The notes under the pieces: generated by a model
What the model was told of the DNA's origin: nothing
The model's input: the letters and a program-made list of their open reading frames with translations, nothing else
Database searches by the model: none
In this document: piece after piece, positions 13,488 to 20,369 of the stretch
Position numbering within the stretch: the first letter of the stretch is position 1
Layout: each line of letters opens with the position of its first letter
Translations under genes and position numbers: made by a program
Source of the DNA: ZC4RG17 sp036380875
Lineage (GTDB): Bacteria > Actinomycetota > Acidimicrobiia > Spongiisociales > ZC4RG35
Direction of reading: 5' to 3'
NCBI GenBank assembly: GCA_036380875.1
Contig: DASVDX010000046.1
Location: 1-21,406, forward strand
DNA: 21,406 nt

Positions 13488-14372
13488 TCACCAACTCCGA
13501 CGAAACGCCCGGGTAGCCGGCCTCCACCTCATATCCGGCCGGACCTCCTCCATGAGCAGCCGGTGAAGCTGGTCGCGTTGCCGAATGAACTCGGCCACCA
13601 TCGCCCGGTAATCCCGCATCATCTGGCCGTCCCGGTCCAACTGCGACCGCGGCTGCGACTGACGGATCGACGCCCCCCGCTTCTGCATCATCCTCGCCGC
13701 CGTGATGAGCGGAACCATGTCGGCGATCTCGTCGGAAATGTTCGCCAAGTCGTCGGGGTGCGGACGCCGCCGAGCAATGATCTCCACGTCGGAGTCCGGG
13801 TCGTAAACCTTATGGACGATGAGCCACCGCTTGTTCGTAGCGTCGTCGATCTGACGTTCCACATCCCACCACCCAGGGTGCAGCGGGTGGAACTGGCCGT
13901 CCGACTCGATGTTCGCCTGATACACCACCGTCACGTCATCAATGTGGTCGTCGAGCTCGTAGGTGGCGGTCCCCTGCGTGAACGTGAACGAGTCTCGATG
14001 CCACGTCCACACGTGCGGCCAGAACTCGTTGCGGAGCGCCCGTTCGATCTCGTCCTTCACCTTGATACGGGGAAACGGCGGGTTCTGCACCATGACCGCC
14101 CCCAACGCCTGAGCTGCCGCCGTGGTCCCCAACTGGCCCCGCCGGATCGTCGCCGTCGTAACAGCATCATCAGCGATACGCACCACCTCGTCGGTGGCGG
14201 GGAACTCGCACAGGTAGTCCCGCTTCCACATCGACGGAGTGGCGGGAGTCATCGTCGTCGTCGACGCATCCGCGATCGCCGCCGACAAGGTGTCCTCCTT
14301 CGGATGCTCCCAATACCCCGTCCCGTAGAGAACGTCGAGGGTCTGGTCGCAGAGCGTGGCGAGGTCAGCCAT
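13488..14372 (-). CDS. Head-tail connector/adaptor-like protein
   Basis: A 294-residue protein with the sort of N-terminal segment found in phage head-tail adaptors: a helical beginning (LATLCDQTLDVLYGTGYW), then ATIRRGQLGTTAAAQALGA (an RGqlGT-AAaH/A pattern common in such proteins), then FPRIKVKDEIERALRNEFWPHVW with later strands, and a long C-terminal helix (DRDGQMMRDYRAMVAEFIRQRDQL). Its place just before the propeller-type tail protein and after head genes fits a tail tubular A or adaptor role. It overlaps the previous gene by eight bases. It lacks Trp/Cys or enzymatic signatures. I consider it a good hypothesis, not a proven family match. Confidence 0.6.
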   Translation of the reverse strand: MADLATLCDQTLDVLYGTGYWEHPKEDTLSAAIADASTTTMTPATPSMWKRDYLCEFPATDEVVRIADDAVTTATIRRGQLGTTAAAQALGAVMVQNPPFPRIKVKDEIERALRNEFWPHVWTWHRDSFTFTQGTATYELDDHIDDVTVVYQANIESDGQFHPLHPGWWDVERQIDDATNKRWLIVHKVYDPDSDVEIIARRRPHPDDLANISDEIADMVPLITAARMMQKRGASIRQSQPRSQLDRDGQMMRDYRAMVAEFIRQRDQLHRLLMEEVRPDMRWRPATRAFRRSW

Positions 14373-14880
14373 TCCCCACCTGCGAAATGTCGGAACGCCA
14401 CACCCGCGACGCGAACCCCTGAGCGTCCCACGTCTCCGCCATCACCCTCTCCACGACCGCACGACGACACACCTCAACGATCGCCGCCTCGAGTTGGTCG
14501 TCGTTCATATGCGAATACGCGATCGGGTCGAGGGCGCGCAGATCCGCCATCTTCCGGCGGAACGCCTCCGGGTTGGTCCGCTTCATCAGCAGCCAGTGTT
14601 CCGCCACCACCGCCGCCTCCGACTCCACCACCTCGCGGGGAGACGCCCACTCCGACGGGTTCAACTTCTTGGGCTTCTCCCAAAACACGGTGTCGCCGTC
14701 GTGCTCACCGGGCGCCACAGGGTCGATGCTCTTGTCCGTCGAAAACGACGACTCGAGCACCACCTTCCGCCCCTCCGTGTTGAACACGTCACGGCGGGCC
14801 TTGGCCCGCCACGCCCGGGCCTCCTCGCCGCTGATCCAGGCGAGGAGGCCACGACCCCGTGCTACCCGCTTCTCGGTCAC
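14365..14880 (-). CDS. Hypothetical virion-region protein, 171 aa
   Basis: A 171-residue protein of unknown function. I chose GTG 14880 because it overlaps the preceding stop as GTGA; a longer reading would intrude on the upstream gene. It begins VTEKRVARGRGLLAWISGEEA and is mostly helical with basic N-terminus, a middle TVFWEKPKKLNPSEWASPREVV section, and a C-terminal helix pair (AEHWLLMKRTNPEAFRRKMADLRAL, EAAIVEVCRRAVVERVMAETW). Location between a capsid-region protein and the connector suggests head completion or minor virion function. No domain is recognised. Confidence 0.62.
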   Translation of the reverse strand: MTEKRVARGRGLLAWISGEEARAWRAKARRDVFNTEGRKVVLESSFSTDKSIDPVAPGEHDGDTVFWEKPKKLNPSEWASPREVVESEAAVVAEHWLLMKRTNPEAFRRKMADLRALDPIAYSHMNDDQLEAAIVEVCRRAVVERVMAETWDAQGFASRVWRSDISQVGNG

Positions 14881-15641
14881 GCCACGACCTGTTCGGGCTT
14901 CCTCGGCTCGGTGCGGGCCCGGTGATCCTCCGAGCAGTACCCGTAGTGGAGGAACTGGCCGCCCTCCATCGCCGACGGACGGAAACAGTCCTGGGCGGGA
15001 CACAGAGGCGGATTGGTCCGCTTGTACCCCTTGTTGGTGTACCGGACGATCCCGTCGGCCAGGGAGCCCGCAATGTTGTTCACCTGCTCCTCGTACGGGA
15101 TCTGCACCAACCGCGGCTCATTCGTCTGCGGGTCGAACGCCACCATCTTGAGCGTCCGCGCCAACGGACCCTCCTCGGGTGGCGCCGTGCGCTGACGGTC
15201 CTCGAGGAGTTCGTCGATGACCTCGTCGACCATCGCCTCCTTCTCCTCACGCGTGTATTGGAGACGGTCGTATCCGTCTTTGGTGCGGCGCTTGTTCTCA
15301 GTGGCGATCCGCCCCTCGACGATCTCACGGAGCTTGTCCATCCCGTAGAACGCGACCACGTCGTCCCTGGTTTCCCACAGCCACGGGGACACGTCGACCG
15401 TCGGGTTGAGGCCATCCAACTTGGCGGACTTCTCCGCCAGTTCCGCCTCCGCCGCGGCCCGCTTCGCCTGCTCCTCCTCGAGGGCGGCACGCAGACGCTC
15501 CACCTCGCCGTCGTCGATCACCTCACCCACCGGCTGGTCGTCCGGGTCGGATTCCGGTTCCTCGTCGACGAGTTCAGGCACCTCGTCGCCCAGACTGACA
15601 GGATCCACAGGTTCCACCGTCTCGTCGTCAGGCCACATCAC
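14877..15641 (-). CDS. Hypothetical virion-region protein with C-terminal zinc-like motif
   Basis: A 254-residue protein. The first about 45 residues are extremely acidic (PESDPDDQPVGEVIDDGEVE style), followed by a coiled coil (about 47-80, RLRAALEEEQAKRAAAEAELAEKSAKL), then a mixed region (VSPWLWETRDDVVAFYGMDKLREIVE) and a C-terminus with Cys214, Cys219, His232, Cys236 and His240 in a C-x4-C...C-x3-H arrangement that could bind zinc. The start is GTG 15641 or ATG 15638, overlapping the previous gene. It could be a minor head protein, or a protein guiding assembly, but no family is recognised. The zinc motif is unusual among virion proteins and is mentioned as a finding. Confidence 0.62.
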   Translation of the reverse strand: MMWPDDETVEPVDPVSLGDEVPELVDEEPESDPDDQPVGEVIDDGEVERLRAALEEEQAKRAAAEAELAEKSAKLDGLNPTVDVSPWLWETRDDVVAFYGMDKLREIVEGRIATENKRRTKDGYDRLQYTREEKEAMVDEVIDELLEDRQRTAPPEEGPLARTLKMVAFDPQTNEPRLVQIPYEEQVNNIAGSLADGIVRYTNKGYKRTNPPLCPAQDCFRPSAMEGGQFLHYGYCSEDHRARTEPRKPEQVVA

Positions 15642-15886
15642 TTGCCCTCCTGGGCTCGCGCCACCGCCTGCTGCAGACCCGACAAGCGGGCTCGCTCCGC
15701 CGCCTCAGCGTTGGCGATCCGGTTCGCCTCGGCGATCAGCTCCTCCTCACGGCGAGCTGCTCGCCTGGCCTCACGTTCGGCGACCATCGCCGCCTCCTCC
15801 GCCGCCGCGATCTCCGCCGGAGACAGCTTCGGTGCCGGTTTCTTGGCCGGCGGCTTCTTTGCGGCTGGCTTCTTTGTTGATGCCAT
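15638..15886 (-). CDS. Lys/Pro/Ala-rich basic protein, 82 aa
   Basis: An 82-residue protein that starts at ATG 15886 with GAGGTG upstream. The N-terminal about 22 residues are a KKPAAKKPPAKKPAPK repeat, like the tails of histone H1/actinobacterial HU-type or other DNA-binding proteins, followed by a long charged Ala-rich helix (EIAAAEEAAMVAEREARRAARREEELIAEANRIANAEAAERAR). It could bind nucleic acid, DNA during packaging, or acidic partners such as the N-terminus of the next encoded protein. Its position after a strong hairpin and the capsid genes gives no definite function. I do not recognise an orthologous family. Confidence 0.6.
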   Translation of the reverse strand: MASTKKPAAKKPPAKKPAPKLSPAEIAAAEEAAMVAEREARRAARREEELIAEANRIANAEAAERARLSGLQQAVARAQEGK

Positions 15887-15905
15887 CAGCACCTCACTTG
15901 GTCGC

Positions 15906-15951
15906 GGAAAGGGGTGAGCAGCCGGGGACTCCGAACCGCTCACCCCTTTCC
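15906..15951 (-). terminator. Strong 14-bp hairpin after the decoration-like gene
   Basis: GGAAAGGGGTGAGC (15906-15919) pairs perfectly with GCTCACCCCTTTCC (15938-15951) around an 18-base loop. It begins eight bases after the stop of the 231-aa gene on the minus strand and is followed by another gene 20 bases later. No T-run follows, so termination may be partial, or the structure may process or stabilise the abundant capsid message. Confidence 0.6.
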
Positions 15952-15959
15952 CATTTCGA

Positions 15960-16655
15960 TCAGTTCCTCGGGAGGAACAGGCCGAAGTAGTCGATCTCGA
16001 TCGCGACGGCGTCAGCGCCACCCGAGTCCTGCCAAACGGCGAACTTGGGTTCCACTTCCTCGTCGTCGTCGATGTGGCACGGCACGGTCGCCGCGTGCAC
16101 ACCGTCGATGAAGAAATCGACCGCGTCGGGCCCGCCCTGGGCGTTGGCCCGGCCCGACCCGATCATCAGCACGTCGAGCCACTGAGCCACGACAGCCGTG
16201 TTGCCGGAGGTCAGCGACCCGATGTCCGCCACCGCCACCGACTCGTCGCCATGGTCAGCGGAATCGGTGTGGCACGACAACACCCCGGCATCCGACTCGA
16301 CCGTCACACCCACCGTGGGGCGGGTGGCCGTCACCGAGTCGTCGAGGCCGACACGGAAGTTCATCGACGCCAACTCCACCGGGTACCGGATCCTCGCGGC
16401 CACAGCAAAGCCGGGCTTGAGGACGATCCCATCGGGGAACAGGTGCAGTGCCGTACCGTCGCCATCCGCCGTCGCCGCCGTGGTGATCCGGAGCACACCG
16501 TTGGAATGTGCCGTCTGATACGCCAGGGTCGACGCGTTGCCGATGGTCGTGAACTGCCAGCCGAGCTGACCGATCCCGTTGTCGGTGACTACGTCGTTGC
16601 TGATGAAGTCGTCGAACAGGGTCGTCCCCATGAGGTTCAGGTCAAACAGCTTCAT
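15960..16655 (-). CDS. Capsid decoration-like, beta-sandwich virion protein
   Basis: A 231-residue, mostly beta protein without membrane or enzyme motifs. The pattern LFDDFISNDVVTDNGIGQLGWQF at the start, GFAVAARIRYP, MNFRVGLDDS, and VDFFIDGVHAATVP near the C-terminus resembles concanavalin-like jelly-roll proteins common in phage capsids and tail structures. ATG 16655 has GGGGAGGGG upstream. It lies directly downstream of the major capsid gene, the usual place of a head decoration or stabilising protein. The C-terminus (DAVAIEIDYFGLFLPRN) is typical of such folds. Decoration is by inference; it could also be a minor capsid or carbohydrate-binding protein. Confidence 0.68.
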   Translation of the reverse strand: MKLFDLNLMGTTLFDDFISNDVVTDNGIGQLGWQFTTIGNASTLAYQTAHSNGVLRITTAATADGDGTALHLFPDGIVLKPGFAVAARIRYPVELASMNFRVGLDDSVTATRPTVGVTVESDAGVLSCHTDSADHGDESVAVADIGSLTSGNTAVVAQWLDVLMIGSGRANAQGGPDAVDFFIDGVHAATVPCHIDDDEEVEPKFAVWQDSGGADAVAIEIDYFGLFLPRN

Positions 16656-16670
16656 GCTCTACCCCTCCCC

Positions 16671-17546
16671 TCACCGGTCCGTGATGATGCCGACACCGGC
16701 ATCGTCGTCGACTTCCCCGACCGCGTAGGCGGAGGTGCCGACCATCTCGGTCGCCCGGAGCGAGGCATCCCGCTCCGACTCGAGCCGAGTGGCCCAACCT
16801 TCCACCATTGCGATCGCCCTCCGAGCCGAGAACATGAACCCCGCCGAATCCGCGCCGGCGTTCGCTGTCGGCACAGTGGTCGGGGTGTAGATCTCGGTCC
16901 GGTACATGACCCCCTGCTCGATGCCCGCCCGCGGAGTGAGGTCTTGCGCCTCGCTCCGAACGTTCGGGCCACCGGCATAGAGGATCGGTGCCAGGGTCGT
17001 GCCGGAGTCCTGAACCAGATCGTCGAGCTGCACCGGGTAGAGGACAGCCACATAGGGCTCCTTCATCCTGAGCAGCCGCAACGTCTGACGGGCACTCAAG
17101 AACTGAGCTTCCGTCAGGTCGTTGCCAGACGATCCGACCGACCGGCTGAAACCACCACCGAGCGAGCTGATATCCGACAACAGCTTCTCGGCGATGGCTT
17201 CACCCATCTCCATCCCCACCTCCCTGAAATCCAGGAGCGAGAACCGGGCGTTGAGGTCGGTCTGCGTGAGCGTCAACCCGACCTCCGACACCGTGAGGTT
17301 CACGGTCGACGGGGTGTACGGAGTGTTGGTCATGTCCACGCCGTCAGCTATCGCAGATGCGGCCAGCTTCGGCTTCTTGGTGAACCGTTCGGTCGTGGAG
17401 TGGAATCCGGCGAGGCTCTTGCGCCACAGGTGCCGCATGAACGAACCAGCCGTCTCATACAGCGCTTCGAGCATCGAGTCCCTGGCCAGGCGGTACTCGG
17501 TCGAAAACGACCCGTCCGTCTGGTTGTAGGTGATCTCGTTCGCCAA
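16671..17546 (-). CDS. Major capsid protein
   Basis: A 291-residue phage major capsid protein, probably HK97-like fold of the N4-gp56/P22-like type. Recognisable parts are PSTVNLTVSEVGLTLTQTDLNAR (about 80-100), GMEMGEAIAEKLLSDISSLGG (about 110-130), LTEAQFLSARQTLRLLRMKEPYVAVLYPVQLDDLV (about 143-177) and GIEQGVMYRTEIYTPTTVP later. The protein starts at TTG (17546-17544), preceded by GAGGGAGAG; no ATG or GTG nearby gives this N-terminus. Its scaffold gene lies immediately upstream and the decoration-like gene downstream, an order consistent with head formation. Length and lack of other domains fit a mature-type capsid protein. Confidence 0.85.
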   Translation of the reverse strand: MANEITYNQTDGSFSTEYRLARDSMLEALYETAGSFMRHLWRKSLAGFHSTTERFTKKPKLAASAIADGVDMTNTPYTPSTVNLTVSEVGLTLTQTDLNARFSLLDFREVGMEMGEAIAEKLLSDISSLGGGFSRSVGSSGNDLTEAQFLSARQTLRLLRMKEPYVAVLYPVQLDDLVQDSGTTLAPILYAGGPNVRSEAQDLTPRAGIEQGVMYRTEIYTPTTVPTANAGADSAGFMFSARRAIAMVEGWATRLESERDASLRATEMVGTSAYAVGEVDDDAGVGIITDR

Positions 17547-17575
17547 ATCTCTCCCTCTCGATCAACCGTCCCCGA

Positions 17576-18130
17576 TCAAACGGGTGACGGTGCTTCGGGT
17601 GAGACGATCCGACCCTCCTCGTAGGCCTTCTGGAGCGCGGCCTTGTCGTTCGCGTGGACGAGTCGCAGATACTCCTCCGACCCGACCACGATCTTCCCGG
17701 GAGCACTCGGCGACGGGGCTTGCCCCTCACCACCCGGCGACGGGCCAGCACCGAACCCGTTGGGCTCGATCGCCGGCGTCGACGCCGAAATCTCCCCGGC
17801 ACCACCCTCCCCCTCGGGGACGGGTGCAGGACTTGGCTGCTGCTTCGGAAGGAAGGGAGCGAGCTTCGGGGCGAAAACGTCAGACGCGATGTGCTCCGCC
17901 ACCTTGTCGGGCTCAATGTCCTCGAGATGGGGAGTGAGCAAGTCGGCGACCGTATCCGGGTCTGCCACCTTGTCCTTCAACGCTGCCCTCGCCTTGTCCC
18001 GGCGGTAGAAGTTCGTGAGCGTCCTGCTGAGCTCGTCGTTGCGGGCTTTCAGCTCGTCGCGCTCCTTCTTGATCCGCTCGTGCGCTTCCCTCGAGACGGT
18101 GTCTGTCGTCTCAGTTGGTTGATCTCCCAT
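17576..18130 (-). CDS. Putative scaffolding protein
   Basis: A 184-residue helical protein with a coiled coil near residues 13-50 (SREAHERIKKERDELKARND), a helical DKARAALKDKVADPDTVADLLTPHL stretch, a Pro/Gly/Ser-rich C-terminal region (PSPAPVPEGEGGAGEIS) and a final helix. Scaffolding proteins of short- and long-tailed phages have similar low-complexity, charged and coiled-coil nature and are encoded immediately upstream of the major capsid gene, as here. The ATG at 18130 has GAGGAGC upstream. No protease domain is visible, and no protease gene is within the window. The assignment rests on position and composition. Confidence 0.75.
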   Translation of the reverse strand: MGDQPTETTDTVSREAHERIKKERDELKARNDELSRTLTNFYRRDKARAALKDKVADPDTVADLLTPHLEDIEPDKVAEHIASDVFAPKLAPFLPKQQPSPAPVPEGEGGAGEISASTPAIEPNGFGAGPSPGGEGQAPSPSAPGKIVVGSEEYLRLVHANDKAALQKAYEEGRIVSPEAPSPV

Positions 18131-18151
18131 TGCTCCTCATTTGGGTCCGTC

Positions 18152-18174
18152 GGCTCCACAGAGGGAGTGGAGCC
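18152..18174 (-). other. Hairpin upstream of scaffold gene
   Basis: GGCTCCAC (18152-18159) and GTGGAGCC (18167-18174) form a perfect 8-bp stem with a 7-base loop, 22 bases upstream of the scaffold ATG. It lies in the longest noncoding gap of the window (18131-18269) on the strand of the late operon. It lacks a T-run; it may act as an attenuator or as an RNA processing or stabilising structure for capsid mRNA. Confidence 0.45.
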
Positions 18175-18201
18175 CTCACAACAGGCCATTTCCTCACCGA
18201 T

Positions 18202-18220
18202 CCGGGGAGGCCAACCCCGG
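18202..18220 (-). other. Second hairpin in the fibre-scaffold gap
   Basis: CCGGGG (18202-18207) and CCCCGG (18215-18220) form a 6-bp GC-only stem with a 7-base loop about 30 bases from the first hairpin. With a gap of 139 bases in an otherwise overlapping operon, the region probably separates expression of fibre and capsid genes. A weak TTCACT and TAGCGT pair of boxes with 18-base spacing lies further upstream on the minus strand, but I do not regard this as a supported promoter. Confidence 0.35.
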
Positions 18221-18269
18221 TGGGCATGAGTCACGCTAACACGGTGACGCGTTGCGAGTGAAGTACCCG

Positions 18270-20345
18270 TTACGAAATGAGCCGGGATCCGTCCGGGGCG
18301 CGGAACCCGAAAGCGTCGAGTGCAGCGTTCACCGCCGCCCTCAGAGTGGCCTCGTCGTCGTTCTGATGGTCCGCCCACGCTTGCGCGACAGCAGCCATCG
18401 CCTGGTCGAACGAACCCTTCGACGTGTCGTCCTCGTCGAACACGAACACGTCCGACACTCGATCCCACCCCTCGTCGATACGGAACCCCCTGCGGAGTCC
18501 TCGCCGCACCCTCGCCAGGTGGAGGCGTCCGCTCAACCGTTGGAACTGGCCCAACTGTTCCGCCAGGATCTCAAGAACCCCCGCACGTACGGTCGGCGCC
18601 GGGAACGATGTGACCACCGCGATCACAGCGGGTGTCACCGTCGACCCATAGTTGATGGTGGGGGCGGGAATCGCGGCGACCAGAGCAAACGTGTTGGGGT
18701 GGGCGACCTGATGTTCCGACACGACACCGGTCGCCGCCGGCACTCCGACGGCCACCGCCACCGCCGACGCGGACACCACCGCACCTGCTGACACCGCGGC
18801 CTGCGGTAACGATATGGGGACCGCGACCACCGACGCCGACACCGCCACACCCGCACCCACCTGGGGGGTCGGCACTCCCACCGCCACAGGAATCACAGAC
18901 GCCGCCGGAGTCGCCGGAACCACCACTCCCGCCGACGGCACCGCCACCGTGGTCCCCACCACGGATGCTGACACAGTGGCCGCCGCCGCAACCGACGCTT
19001 GCGGAAGCGCCACCGTTGCGGCCACCGCCCCTGCAACCTCCACCACCGTTTCCGGTGGTACCTCCGGTTCCACCCACGCCGTCGAGTTCAGCGACCACGA
19101 GTTCCCCAGCCCATCCGACCCGGTGGGGTCGGTTTCCCGGGCGTCCATGACCGCCACCGTGGTCCCGGCGATGGCGTTCTTGAGCTCGAAGTAGAAGTAG
19201 CGGCCCAACATCGGGTCGTTGTTGAACGACCGGAGGCCCAGCCAGAGGGGCTGGTTGTTGGAACTGATCGCCGCCGCGGTCGCCTCAGTGAGATGGTCGA
19301 ACAGGATCCAGTCGATCTCGGAGGGGTCGGCGTCGATCGGCGCCGCCGAGTAGTAGATATCCGATGCCACTCCCGAACCCGTATTGGCGTCGAACTCGTG
19401 TTTGAGCCACAGGTGCTCGCCGCCGCCACGGGGGAACGCCGACCCGAACAACTCCCTCATGCCGTTGGTCCCCGTATCCCACCACGCCGGGTTCGTGATC
19501 CCGCTCCCCGCCGAGTGGATTCTGAACGCGTACGCCATGCCCGACGCGGAGTCGGCCTGCCACTTCGAGTAGAGGCATTGGATGGCCGACGGCGACCAAT
19601 CGTCCATCGACAAACACATGATGACTTCGTGGTCGCCGGTCAGGTCGAGGTTCGCCTGGTCGTTGGTTCGGATAGAATCGGTCCCGCCGAGGAGGGGGAC
19701 ATAGCCGGGGTAGCCGGTTGTCTCGGCGACGGCGATCGCCACGAACGCCAGGTCGTCGGATTGAAGCGACGACCACCCGACCGTGTGCGCCTCGTCGTCA
19801 GGAGTCGTCTCGTAGCAGACCTGGGAGTAGAACGACCCGAAGTCGTGGGTCTGCGCCAGAGTGTTCCCCGTCGCCAGGGTGCCGCCCGGCGCCGCCCCGC
19901 CGCCGTACATTCCGGCGAGACTGATCTTGGTGCGGCCGTAGGGTTGGAGGGTGACGGTCGGATTGGACTGGTCCTCTTGCAGGAACCGGAACTCGGTCAC
20001 GTCGAGGTCGGTGGCACCGTCGAGTGCGATGACCGTGAATGCCACATCGGTGGTCGACGCAGCCGTGAGATCGGCGCTGACGGTCTGCGCTCCAGACGGC
20101 ACATCCTCCCCGAGGAACCACACCTGGACACACCCCGGCTCGGTAGCGGTGTCCTGAGCGAACCCGATGAGCCGCATCGACTTCGTGCCGTAGGTGATGC
20201 TCGAAACGAGGGGAGTGGCCGACACGCCGTGAACCACGAACACAACGATGCCCCGAGCCGTCGATGACGGCGTGAACGTGAACTCGTAAGGGTCGTCGGT
20301 GCCGGTGCGGATCGACTCCGCCGAGTTGATGAACGAGACAGCCAC
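18270..20345 (-). CDS. Large fibre-like virion protein with 22-residue repeats
   Basis: A 691-residue protein starting at GTG 20345 (GTG-GCT-GTC-TCG), with AGGGG ten bases upstream. The N-terminal 430 residues are beta-rich and contain two lectin/jelly-roll-like parts, with YFYFELKNAIAGTTVAVMDA typical of a concanavalin-like end. Residues 437-589 are a Val/Ala/Pro-rich repeat region. The last 100 residues are different, helical and charged (RVRRGLRRGFRIDEGWDRV, DQAMAAVAQAWADHQNDDEA). It is probably a fibre or surface adhesin of the virion. Its place before the scaffold and capsid genes is unusual for a tail fibre. A capsid-surface fibre is an alternative. Confidence 0.7.
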   Translation of the reverse strand: MAVSFINSAESIRTGTDDPYEFTFTPSSTARGIVVFVVHGVSATPLVSSITYGTKSMRLIGFAQDTATEPGCVQVWFLGEDVPSGAQTVSADLTAASTTDVAFTVIALDGATDLDVTEFRFLQEDQSNPTVTLQPYGRTKISLAGMYGGGAAPGGTLATGNTLAQTHDFGSFYSQVCYETTPDDEAHTVGWSSLQSDDLAFVAIAVAETTGYPGYVPLLGGTDSIRTNDQANLDLTGDHEVIMCLSMDDWSPSAIQCLYSKWQADSASGMAYAFRIHSAGSGITNPAWWDTGTNGMRELFGSAFPRGGGEHLWLKHEFDANTGSGVASDIYYSAAPIDADPSEIDWILFDHLTEATAAAISSNNQPLWLGLRSFNNDPMLGRYFYFELKNAIAGTTVAVMDARETDPTGSDGLGNSWSLNSTAWVEPEVPPETVVEVAGAVAATVALPQASVAAAATVSASVVGTTVAVPSAGVVVPATPAASVIPVAVGVPTPQVGAGVAVSASVVAVPISLPQAAVSAGAVVSASAVAVAVGVPAATGVVSEHQVAHPNTFALVAAIPAPTINYGSTVTPAVIAVVTSFPAPTVRAGVLEILAEQLGQFQRLSGRLHLARVRRGLRRGFRIDEGWDRVSDVFVFDEDDTSKGSFDQAMAAVAQAWADHQNDDEATLRAAVNAALDAFGFRAPDGSRLIS
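18579..19037 (-). repeat. In-frame 22-residue protein repeats in fibre gene
   Basis: This 153-codon stretch encodes seven imperfect copies of a Val/Ala/Pro module. The marker proline of each copy (as in ALPQASV, AVPSAGV, GVPTPQV, SLPQAAV, GVPAATG, AIPAPTI, SFPAPTV) occurs at relative positions 12, 34, 56, 78, 100, 124 and 146, so the period is exactly 22 residues apart from one of 24. Similar Val/Ala/Pro tracts occur in other actinophage proteins; the fold is not known to me. Confidence 0.75.
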
Positions 20346-20351
20346 TCAGGG

Positions 20352-20369
20352 CACCCCTTCTACGGGGTG
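20352..20369 (-). other. Hairpin between beta-helix and fibre genes
   Basis: CACCCC (20352-20357) and GGGGTG (20364-20369) form a 6-bp stem around a 6-base loop. It covers the beta-helix stop codon, and its minus-strand right arm contains the AGGGG ribosome binding site of the fibre gene, so it could lower initiation unless ribosomes arriving from upstream open it. This is small and may be fortuitous. Confidence 0.3.

Noticed and set aside
16074..17624. A 516-codon open frame on the plus strand opposite the capsid genes
   Set aside because: It lies antisense to the recognised major capsid and decoration-like genes, its protein is Arg/His/Gly-rich without any domain, and such open frames are expected opposite high-GC codons.
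18049..18189. A 46-aa frame overlapping the start of the scaffold gene
   Set aside because: GAGG lies only two bases before its ATG, and after 18130 it runs in another frame through the scaffold gene. Its first 20 residues look protein-like but are insufficient.
18999..20267. A 422-codon plus-strand frame opposite the fibre gene
   Set aside because: Arg/Val/Gly-rich translation without a recognisable fold, complementary to a gene with better structure and a ribosome binding site. The same applies to frames at 242-1441, 13563-14783 and 14859-15917.
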